The translations under genes were made by a program, and so were the position numbers. A stretch of DNA of 64,000 bases from Emydura subglobosa (taxonomy: Eukaryota > Chordata > Testudines > Chelidae), in contig ML679956.1 in assembly GCA_007922225.1 (NCBI GenBank), positions 79,031,554 to 79,095,553 on the forward strand, written 5' to 3'. A model generated the notes under the pieces. That model was given only the letters and a program-made list of their open reading frames with translations. It did not search any database and was not told where the DNA came from. Shown here piece by piece: positions 9,827 through 20,100 of this stretch (the first letter of the stretch is position 1; the number at the start of each line of letters is the position of its first letter).

Positions 9827-12800
9827 AGAGCTGGCAAAGACCAGTTGGGCCCCAGGTCATAGATTCGATGGGAGCTCATGGTAAATAGTTCCCTCCAGTT
9901 TAAGTATTTAGGCTCCGCTTCCCCTTCCTCTCCCCCCCCCCTTCCCTTGGGGAAGTTACTCAACAGGCCAGTTGTCGTGAAGCTGGGGCCAGTGATCGAT
10001 CTCTGCGTTGGCACACAGGAGACCAGGGTTTGATGGCCCGTTTCACTTCCTGAGCTGGGGGAGGCTGTGGAGGTTGCACTTGCCCAGCACTGGTCTAGAT
10101 TTGGGGTTGGGAGCCAGGAACCCCTGAATTCTAATCCCAGCTGCAGGGCTACTGTGGGCAGGCCTCTTCGTTGGTAGGCCTCAGTTTCCCCTTCTGAAAC
10201 ATGGGGGGCGATGCTGCCCTCCTGCTGCTGCAGGGTATTGTGTGGATTACCTGGTGTCGTCTACAACCCCGGAAAGTCCTCTGAGCACCCACTGCTCCTG
10301 CCTGAGCAGCCCCTCTGGCCTGTCGCCAAAAGCAGTGTGGAGATGCTGCTGAGCATCCTGGTCCACAAGCTGGTGGCTGCCTTGGGCGAGGGGGGGTGGC
10401 TGGTCTCCCAGCGGAGGTGGGCCTGGCTCTTTCCTGTTCAGTGAGTTACGGTCGCCGTGGTGATGGTGACAGCTCCAGGTGTTGTCTAATGACCATTCCT
10501 GCTCTCTTCTTTGCAGTCCAGACCTGACGGCGGCCGTGCTGGCCCTGGCTCTGTCCGGTGGGACGCTGGGAGAAGCGACATCGGCCGGGGGATCCTCCGA
10601 GGCAGAGGATGCCCTGTTCAAAGCGCCTGGCTTAGAGTCATAACATCCTCCTTCCTCTGCAGTGTTGGGATGAGAACTGGGGACGGCCCCAAACAGGACG
10701 GCTCCTGCTCTCCTGGGGGGCGTGGCCGGAGTCTGGTTCTTCAAGCCCTTTGCATGCGGTGACTGGGCTGGTTTGAGCCTCTCCTTGGTGAGTGTCTGTA
10801 TTGAGGCTACCCCTCGGGGGTTAGACCCCCCCGATCTTCAGAGCCTTTCCAGCAGTGGCCCCTGGCCTGTGCCGCTCGCTCTGGGCACCCCCCCATTGGG
10901 CTGTTTTCCTTTAACTAGGAAAGAGAAGGCAGTGGCAGGCGGTCGCTCCGGCGTTCCCCGCCCGGCCTCCCGCTCGGTTGATCAGTGCTAGGTTAAGGGG
11001 TCGGTGTGACCTGTGGAGCGCCAAGGCTGGCCACGGTGCCAGCACCAGCAGGGCCTGAGCTGGAGTCTCCTCGGTTTAAAAGTGGGCTGGCAGCAGAGCG
11101 TTCTGTGAGGGGCTCTTGGCTCGTGAGAAGCAGTCCCCCCCCAGTCCACAGTAGCCTGTGTGGGTGTCGGCCTTCAGAGCCCGCTGCAAGGTGCATCCCC
11201 TGGGAGTTTGATATTGCAGGGGGCTGAGTCCTGCGAGCGGTGGGGAAGGAGCTGCTCTGTAGCTTTGTCCTTGTCACTTTATGGCAGGGGCACCTACATC
11301 CTTGCCGATCTTCCCCCCTCCCCCTCAAAAAAACCTCAATAAACAAAAATAACACCAGGTTATCAGCAGCAGCGTCCGCCCTCTTGATTTCCTTGGTATC
11401 CACGGATCTACGTCAAGGCCGGCCAGCCAAACGTAGCTTTGGTTTTTCCTGCATCGTGCGGCGCTGCCATCTCTGGATGCTCAGACAGCCGTTCCGGGGA
11501 GCAGTGGCCGATAGCTGAGCGTCCATAGCTGCAGAGGGAGCTGCAGCTGCTCGGCGCCTCTGAAAACCAGCGCCCAAAAGTCTTACTAGAAAATGGTACC
11601 GTGCTGGGGTGACACTTTCCTGTGTGACCTGCTGCATTATACAACAAGGGGAGGCTGAGGCCAGGGGTGCCCCTTGGTCTGTGTCTGGCCCCAGAATTCA
11701 GCACGTGGATGAGAGGAATAAGCAAAGAACTTGTTTGGCTTGTAAATATTTCCTCCGGCCAAGGGCCGGCTTAAATGTGCCCCTTGTAACCTACCACTGG
11801 GCTCCCCGTGCTGATCTGATGCACCTTGCCCACCCGCTGGTCAGTTACCTGCCTGCACTGACTCAGCAGGGACCTCTAGTGCCCTACTTGGGTGCAGGTT
11901 TAAAGCCCCACACGACTTGTCCAGGGGTGTTCTCGGCTCCCCGGGTGGGGTGCTCTGCAGGGGAAGCACCCCTACAGCTTCCCCTGCCGCTTCATTGACA
12001 CTCCGTGGGCTAATGCATGTCTAGTTCTCTACCTGCTTTCCCCGTCACGGCTGTGACGGACACTTCCTGCCCTACTGGAAGCGGCATGCAAGGCGGCTTG
12101 GTTCTTCCTCCCACAGCTGGCTGCGTTTCAGAGGTGTGTGGTCGCAGTTCTCCCCGTTCTGATGTAGCCCACGTAGTTCCCTTACATGGGCACGTTTGAT
12201 ACTGCACGGTGAAAAAGCGCCATTCACCATGCCTCGCAACGTGCTTCTGCGCCTCAGGGAAGCAGCAGGGGCTGAGTGCAGCCGCCACAGGGCCTTTGTT
12301 CTGACTCCCAGTCCCAGCCTCCTCGGCCAAGTCCCTTGGGGCGTGACTCGAAGCGTGCTGCACACCCATCCTTCCCCGTCTGGCGGCTCAGCACCGATGG
12401 CAGGCAGCCCCTTGCTTCCCTTCCTTGGCTGCTCTCTGAGCAGTGGGATGGATGCAGAGGCGCTGGGAGAATGACCCAGCTCAACCCCCGGTGGAAAAGG
12501 GTCCTGAGAGCTTTGGGGTCCTCTGTTTACTCCATTCCCTGCTGCTTTGGAAGCCCGACTCGCCTGCTGCTCTCTGGAGTGATTCAAAGGCCTCCCAGAA
12601 GAGGGAGCGGAGGCAGGGAAGACAGGGAGCTACAGATGACAGCCTCAAGCACTGCTATAAAGAGAGATGCTGCGGGTGTCTTTCCAGGGGAGCAACGGTT
12701 CGGCTGCAGCTGTGGGAACCTGTAACGGGGACCCTCAGCCCCGGAGTGCCACCATTGTGTCTTTGCCTCAGTTTCCCCTCAGTAAGTGCAATGAGGCTCG

Positions 12801-13275
12801 CGTATATTGAACAGTGCCCCTGCGGGGGTCTGCTTTATTTAGCCCCCGGGTGGAGCATTGTACAAACAGGCCTCGCCCCGGCACCTGCCCCTGGAAGGGG
12901 AGGGCAGTTAACAGTCCATCGCCCCCACTTCGGCCGGGCCCCCCCTTAGCCTGGAACTCTTGTCAGCAGCTGCGGAAGGGTCCCTCCACGTGGGTCAAGG
13001 TCCCTACAGAGGTCAGAGTGCCACGACCCTCTGGACAGCTTGTAATTCCTGTGCTCTGGGGCTTTTGCTGCTGCCTGGTGAAGCCCTGCCAGGGGGGCCA
13101 GGCTCCAGGGAGACTTGGTATTCATAACGCCCACCTTTTCGAAGCCTCTCCCTGCCCCGGGAGCTTTCTGCCTGGGTCCTTTTCCTGGTGAGCCTGCTCC
13201 CCGGCTCCCTGGGACCTTTCTTTTTTGTGACTGGGGGACTTCCTTCCCCAGGAGTCTCTGTTCTCTTAATGCGCG
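9827..13275. other. Intergenic, mostly unassigned
   Basis: No gene is supported. A MIR-like SINE lies at about 10075-10260. An AATAAA occurs at 11337-11342 without a convincing exon before it. The stretch from about 12720 to 13275 is rich in short C-runs and phrases common in repeats ('cctcagtttcccc') and could be a decayed LTR, but I found no matching pair of ends. The right end is the assembly gap. Confidence 0.55.
10075..10260 (+). repeat. MIR-like SINE fragment
   Basis: The order of motifs follows MIR: a trace of the 'gaattctaatcccagctgcag' part, then GGCCTCAGTTTCCCCTTCT, then ATGGGG and CTGCAGGGTATTGTGTGGATTA, which matches the 'cagggttgttgtgaggatta' part of MIR. This explains an apparent exon that begins at 10235. 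Confidence 0.7.
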
Positions 13276-13375
13276 NNNNNNNNNNNNNNNNNNNNNNNNN
13301 NNNNNNNNNNNNNNNNNNNNNNNNNNNNNNNNNNNNNNNNNNNNNNNNNNNNNNNNNNNNNNNNNNNNNNNNNNN
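13276..13375. other. Assembly gap (100 N)
   Basis: Exactly 100 N, a conventional placeholder, so the true length is unknown. The right edge opens directly into a (CA)n run, which suggests that the gap hides a CA microsatellite. Confidence 0.98.
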
Positions 13376-14703
13376 CACACACACACCCATACTAGGCATA
13401 GCTTCCTTTTGATCTTACCCAGATGCCTCCCAGTGACTCAGTGAGTCCCTGGTGAACCTGAGCTGCCTTCCCCACACCCCCCCCGGAGCCTGTCTGAGGT
13501 AGGCTGGGCCCTGCCCCCTTCAGAGGGCAGCTGCCCCGTGTCAGAGCCCCTGTGTCACCTCAGGTTTGAAGACGCCCGAGTAATCCAGCCTTCTAGCAAT
13601 GGGCCCACCCGCTGTAGGGGCCCTGGTGTGCAAGGCTGGGGCAGCTGGCCGGAGAGGACAAGTGAGGAAGAACAGCGCAACGTGAACCTCAGCTGCTGCC
13701 CTTCTTTCGTGCCCCCCCCCCCCCTTCAGCCATTTGCAATCTATCAGTCCGTGGTACCCTCGCCTGCCACCCACTCAGCGGGGTCTTTCTGTGGGGAGCT
13801 GGCACGGGCAGGAGAGATGGCACTGCACTGCTTTCGGCTGGCTGGCAGTGCCAGTGTAGCAAAGGCCAGCGTATGTTGCCCAGTCCCTGAATGCAGTGTC
13901 AGGGCTGCGTGCCCGCCCCGGGTTCTGCTGCTGCCGCTGCTCAGAGAGAGGCATGGTGCAAACAGAAGCTGCCCTGCCTGAATGCTGCCAGCTGCGATCC
14001 GATCCGGTGCTGGCTGGCCCCGGGTCATGGGTCTGTTTTGCGGGTGGGTGCAGGGAGGGTAAAGCCACTCCGGCTCAGCGGAGTTGGGCACGGGCTGGCT
14101 GCCGTAGGGCTAAAGGGGTGATTCCCTCCTGCGCTGACGCTCAGCGCTCTGTCATCCCCACGGACACGCCTGGGCTTTCACGTGAAGACGGGTTGCTACA
14201 GAGCACGGTAAGCTACAGGTGGGCAGGGGGTGATTTCTCATCACCCATGGGACATCCCCAAGGGAAAAACCCACCTGCCTGAGCAAAGCCTCCAGGACAA
14301 CCCAGGAAACCGTCTGGGGACCATTCCACTTCCCCCGAGACGTTCCTCTTCCAGGAGGGTTTTGGCGCAGGCTGAAGCGGTTGGGCTAATTAGCCCTGGA
14401 CCGGGCCAGCAGGACGATGCCCTGGGGTCCCATCTGCGGAGCTGGCTGAATGCCGCTCTGCCGTGGGAAGGAAATGATGTCACCCGACCACAGGCCGGGA
14501 CCTGCATGGTGACAAAGCAACGGGAAGTGAGAGCCAGGCAGCCAACCAAGCGCGGTTTCCACTGCTGCTATTTCAGTGTAATAGCGTGAGTGAGAAACCT
14601 GCTGTTCTGACTCCGGTGGGCAGGGCGTTGTCTGGGCATGGGCCATGGGGGCACCTCGCTTCTGACCCACGGCCCCCAGATAGCTCAGTCCTGGACCCCG
14701 CCC
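13376..14703. other. Intergenic, no gene seen
   Basis: GC-rich sequence with no exon that has supporting splice signals or recognisable protein. The open frames are short overlapping frames of the kind expected at this base composition. Confidence 0.55.
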
Positions 14704-16380
14704 TATAAGAACAGCCATCCTGGGTCAGACCAATGGGCCATCTCGCCCAGTATCCTGTCTTCCGACCGGCCAGCGCCAGGTGCTTCAGAGGGAATGAACA
14801 GAACAGGACAATTATCGAGTGATCCATCCCCTGTCGTCCAGTCCCAGCTTCTAGCAGTCAGAGGTTTAGGGACACGCAAAGCAGGGGGTTGGGTCCCTGA
14901 CATCTTGGCTAATAGCCATTGATAGACCAATCCTCCATGAACTTACCTAATTCTTTTTGGCACCCAGTTGTACTTTTAGCTTTCACAACATCCTCTGGCA
15001 AGGAGTTCCGTAGGTTGACTGTGTTGTGTTAAGAAATACTGCCTTCTGTTTGTTTTAAACCTGCTGCCTATTAACTTCATTGGGTGACCCTAGCTTCTTG
15101 GGTTATGTGAAGGGGTAAATAACACTTCTTTACTTACCTTCTCCACACCTGTCATGAATGTATAGACCTCTGTCATATCCCCCCTTAGTCATCGCTTTCC
15201 TAAAATGAACAGTCCCGGTCTTTTAATCTCTTCTCATAAGGAAGCTGTTCCATACTCCTAATTGTATTGGTTGCCCTTCTTTGCACCTTTTCCAATTCAT
15301 ATATATCTTTTTTGAGATGGGGTGAGCAGAACTCAAGGTGTGAATTCAAGGTGTGGGCGTACCATGGATTTAGATAGTGGCGTTTATGATATTTTCTGTT
15401 TTATTATCTATCCTTTTCCGAATGGTTCCTAACATTCTGTTCGCTTTCTTGACTGCTGCACATTGAGCGGATGTGTTCAGAGAACTATCCACAATGACTC
15501 CAAGATCTCCTTCCTGAGTGGTAACAGCTAATTTAGACCCCACCATTTTATAGGTATAGTTGGGATGATGTTTTCCAAAGTGCATTTCCTTGCCTTTATC
15601 AACATTGAATTTCATCTGCCATTTTCTTGCCCAGTCACTATTTACCTTTTTCCACTGTGAAAACTGACCCATTTATTCCTACCCTTTGTTTCTTATCTTT
15701 TAACCAGTTACTGATCCCTGAGTGGACCTTCCCTCTTATCCTGTGACTGCCTGCTTTGCGTAAGAGCCTTTGATGAGGGACCTTGTCAAAGGCTTTCTGA
15801 GAGTCCAAGAACACTGTATCCAGTGGATCACCCTTGGCCACGTGTCTGTTGACCCCCTCAAAGAATTCTAATAGATTGGTGAGGCAAGATTTCCCTTTCC
15901 AAAAGCTGTGTTGACTCTTCTCCAACATATTGTGTTCATCCGTGTGTCTGATCATTCTGTTCTTTACTGTAGTTTCAGCCAGTTTGCCTCGCCCTGAATT
16001 CAGGCTTACCGGCCTGTCATTGCCAGGATCACCTCTGGAGCCTTTTTTAAAAATTGGCATCTCACATCAGCTACCCCCGTCACCTGGTACAGAGGCAGAT
16101 TTGAGCGATAAGTTACATAGCACGGTTAGTAGTTCTGCAATATCTGAGCGCCTTCAGAACTGGTGGGTGGACACCAACTGGTCCGGGGACTTTTTACTGT
16201 GTCGTTTATCAATTTGTTCCAAAAACCTCGATCGCCACCTCAATGGGGGACAGTTCCTCAGATTTGTTAACTAGCAAGAATGTCTCAGGTGTGAGAACCC
16301 CCCTCGCATCCTCTGCAGTGAAGAGCAATACAAATAAAGCATTTCACTTGTCCGCAATGGCCTTGTCTTCCGTTTCACCT
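14704..16380 (-). mobile_element. CR1 LINE, antisense, 5' truncated
   Basis: On the minus strand this reads as the C-terminal third of a CR1 reverse transcriptase followed by a long 3' region. The fragment 16060-15638 includes QKAFDKVPHQRLLRK and ISNWLKDKKQRVGINGS. The fragment 15672-15370 includes the WQMKFNVDKGKEMHFGK motif. A frame break separates them. The 3' end, at 14704 on the + strand, is the 'ataagaacagccatcctggg' sequence characteristic of turtle CR1 copies. The region is inactive because of frameshifts and truncation. Confidence 0.88.
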
Positions 16381-16829
16381 GATGCGGCCCGTCCCCCTCG
16401 CTCCTGACCCACAGCCCCCCTGCTATCCCCGCCCTAGACCCCACCCAGCTCTGCCAGTGCCCTGTAGGATTCCTGCTCTCCCAGTGCGGCTTTTCGCGCC
16501 CAGTTCGGGAGGCAGGGAATCTCACAGAAGGCTTCTGTGCAATTACTGCAGCGTGAGGGAGACGCGGGAAGAGGGGCAGCGAGGAATCCCTGCCCCCAGT
16601 GCACTGGTTTGAGTGGGCCAGGCTGGGGGCTGGGAAGGGACCCTCTCCACCAGGTTGGGGAGCCGGGCTGCAGGGCTCCTGCACACCCACCCTACAAGGA
16701 TAGCGGGATGGTGGGCATCCCCCCATGGCGGGGTACTGGGCTCTTGACCCCTGTCTGCAGGGGAACCGCACCCTGCCCGGTCACACTACGAGGGGCAGGA
16801 TGCAGCCCAGAGGCAGACGGGCCCCCAGC

Positions 16830-17066
16830 CCGTCCTGGGGCGACAGGGTTCCCGCCCGGCCCTGAGTGACAAGCCGGGGCTAACCACGCAACCCCACCCC
16901 CTGGGCCGACGCCACGCCCAGGCAACCGCCGCACAGGAAGTTGAGCCCCGGCAGCTCGCTGGGTTTTGAAAGTCCTCTTTCCTCAGGCACGCGCGCTCCC
17001 CTCCAGCGCCCGGCCCCACACATCCCCGCGGCGGGGCCCCGGCCCCCCCCTTCCCCCTCCAGCAGC
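16830..17066 (+). promoter_or_regulatory. MYO1G proximal promoter and 5' leader
   Basis: CpG-rich sequence directly before the start codon. An ETS/PU.1-type site, CAGGAAGT, lies at 16934-16941, about 130 nt before the ATG, which suits the haematopoietic expression known for mammalian MYO1G. No TATA box is evident. The 12 nt before the ATG include a pyrimidine run ending in AG at 17061-17062, which looks like a splice acceptor; the start codon may therefore sit in a second exon behind a non-coding first exon. Confidence 0.5.
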
Positions 17067-17161
17067 ATGGCCCAGGAGGAGAGCCTGGAGTTCGGCAAGG
17101 CGGACTTCGTCCTCCTGGACCAGGTGACCATGGAGCATTTCATGGAGAACCTGAAGCTGAG
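17067..17161 (+). CDS. MYO1G: MYO1G coding exon 1
   Basis: Encodes residues 1-31 and two bases of Arg32, beginning [20 protein letters not shown], the conserved start of the MYO1D/MYO1G head. The donor is AG|GTAACG. The ATG is the first in frame and has G at +4. Confidence 0.95.
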
Positions 17162-20100
17162 GTAACGGGGCGCCGGGGGTGGGAGGCCTCTGCCAGGGTG
17201 TGTGTGTGGGGGGAGCTGGGCTGGCGGCTCTCGCAGGTGGTACAAGGTCAGCGTACGGGTGGCGGGCTGCCAAGGGCTGCCCGGATGCAGCGGAAAGCAG
17301 CCCTGGTGGTTCAGCGGGAGGCGCCCAGCAGCACCGCGCCGGGTGCCAGGGAGCGGTCTCTTTGAGCCAGCGGGCGAGCCCCGGTGTCCGGACTGGATGC
17401 CGGCATGGGGTGTTTACGCCGGACGGGCCAGCAGGACACAGGACTTCTTCGGCACGCCCGCTTTCCAGCTGCCGAGTCACGGGGCGGTGCTAGTGCATGG
17501 CTGTGCACCCCCCGCACCCCGCAAGGCAGCAAAGCCACGCCCCCTGCAGACGGTGCACATGCAGGGCTTGTGGGATCCTGGCGATCAATACACCCAGGAG
17601 CGGGGCCGGGGGGGGGGGGCAGATCAGAGCCCTACAGCGTCACGCCCGGAGATCTCTGCCGCGGGAGCTCAAGGAGCGCTCCATCCGCTAGCGCTTGTAG
17701 TAGGCCCTTATACTCTGTGGGCTGCCTGTGTGATCTGTACAGCTCCGAACACCTGTCCGTGCTCAGCATAGAAGAACAGCTAGAGATGGGCCCAACCCAC
17801 CCCTCAGCGTCCCAAAGCTCCTAAACGTTACTGTCTCCGATGCCTCGAACCAGAAATCTGGTGTTCTCTAGGCAGCTGCACAAGCAGATGGGGGAAGGAT
17901 TGGTGGCTGGCCAGGGTCCCAGGTCAGGGCAGGGTGTGTCAGCTGAACTGAAGCCTGTGAGGATGAATTTGTCCCCATACTTGCGAGGGGGGCCCGGGAG
18001 CTGGCGGACTGGGGTGAGATACCGAGGGGCCGGAAGGGTGGAAGACCCCTGGGGCAGGCAGGGCGGTGCTAGAGACGCGCACCGAAGGATGGCGTGCGGG
18101 CCAGGACTGAGAGAGCATGGAGGAGAGACAGCCGTGGGCTGATTTCCACAGGCACTGAGCACCCGAAGGTGGGGACAGCCCCTTTCCAGATCAGGCCACT
18201 TACCCCAGAGCGTGGCAGGGGCAAGGACTCTACCCAGGCCCTGGTGAACAAGGGGTTAACCTCTGCTCAGCTGCCCCATCCCTTTCTGCTGTGTCCCCCG
18301 GGAGTTGGTTCTGAGGGACAGCTCCCAGCTCTTGGCTGAGAAAGCATCGTAGCTGAATTAATGAACCCTCTAGCCCCTGCCCCAGGAGGTATGTCGGTAT
18401 CATGATTCCCCTTTTACAGAGGGGGAAACTGAGGCGGGGGGGCGGGGTAGGGATTTTTCCCACGCTGACACAGGGCGTCAGGAACACAGGTGGGCTCAGG
18501 ACTCACCTCCTGTGTCCTAGTCTGGTGCTTCCTCCTGGCCTCTTGGTAACCTCCATCTTCCCGGCTCTGGTGGAGTCTCCTTTGAGTGGCTTCTGCAGAC
18601 ACGGCAATTGGAGCCAAGGTCCAGCTAGTCCAAATGATCCTGTCTCTGTCGACAGCCAGCAACCGCTGCTTCAGAGGAAGGTGTAGGAACACGGCAGTAG
18701 CTGACATGAGATAATCTGCCCCCAGCAGGGTCTCATCCTGCCCGCTAATAGTTACAGATTGGCTTCGATCCTGGAACAGGAGGGTTTTTTTATCCCTCCC
18801 AGATCTCTTTTTAAGCATTTACTGCCAGGCTTAGAAACAGCCAGCACACGCCCATCTACCCTGCCGCCGCTTCTCTGGAACGACCGGCGTGTTCTCCAGA
18901 ATCTGTGCTTTCCTCTTTTTAAACAAAGCCCATCTCCAGCTGTTCTGGCGGCCAAGCAAACCACAAAACCGTGACCTGAGAGTGTGAGCCGGGCAGAGCT
19001 GAGTCGGGCAGAACCTAGCTCGGCGCGGTGTGACCTGTGGATGCCTCAGATGCCCAGTGGTGATAACTGAGATGGGGCAACTCGAAACTGTTTCATTACT
19101 TGTGTAAAGAGGGAGACGGCGGGTCCCAGGGCGGCGTGATTCACTGAGTGACGGTGTCTCATGTGGGTGATGTTGGTTAGGGACCGCGGCTTGACTTTTC
19201 CCCACTCGGGAAGCCAGGCCCATGGAGCCCAGTGGTGCCATAAGGCATGTAATCAGATTTTGAAAGTGGGGTTGCATTTTTGGCAATGCTGATGGGCGGA
19301 GCTTATTTGTGGGCGGAGCTTGGAAGAGCACCAATCTGGTGCCCCTGGCATGCACTATGATACCGTGGATGTTCTTGTTCCCCCTAAAACCCTCTCCTTG
19401 AATGGTGCTAAGCTCCTGGCCTCCACATCTTCCTGTGGCCATGAGTTCCACTGTCTCAACACGCCAAGTATTTCCTCACCTCCACTTTGGGTTTGCCACA
19501 CTTCAGTCCCATGCTCTTGTGTCGGGAGGCAGGGGGAACGGCAGCTCCCCATCAACCTCCCCACACATGACAATCTCAAAGGGGGCACCACTGATGCGGC
19601 CGTAAGCAAAGTCCTTGTTGGTTTTGCGAGGGCGGCTTCTCGCCTACCTGATGCCCCATCTGAGCTGCTGGGCAGCTGATCCCAGCTGTTTGAGACTCCC
19701 CTGCCAGCAGAGAAATGGAACATCCCAACAAGAGAATCCAGGTGTCATCATCCCATTCAGGGCTGGCTTTAGGATTGCGGGGGGGCCAGATCATGTCTCT
19801 TCCTTCCCTCCAACTCCCCCCTCTCCTCACACACAGCACCTCACCCCTGCTTCACTCCCTCTAAACTCAGCCAGCTCCTTCTACCTTCCGCCATGGATCT
19901 GGGGCCAGAGCTCCCACATGTGGGGGAAAAGGTGTACTTTACCGGGGCCCGGAGGCCCTTGGGGTGCTCGCCACAGGCTGCAACCCCCAGTACCATGAGG
20001 AAAAAATTGAGGCTAAATTGTAGCTCATGCCTGACGCTATTTCTGGAAACTTATTTCCCTGGATCGAGGCATCTGTTGTCCAGATCTTGGGAGATTTGCT

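Noticed and set aside
10235..10632. Apparent two-exon coding gene (exon 10235-10441 with donor CA|GTGAGT, second exon 10507 to a stop near 10632) with a frame that stays open across the junction.
   Set aside because: The start of the first exon coincides with the 3' part of a MIR-like SINE, the protein resembles nothing I know, and no exon with a start codon connects in phase.
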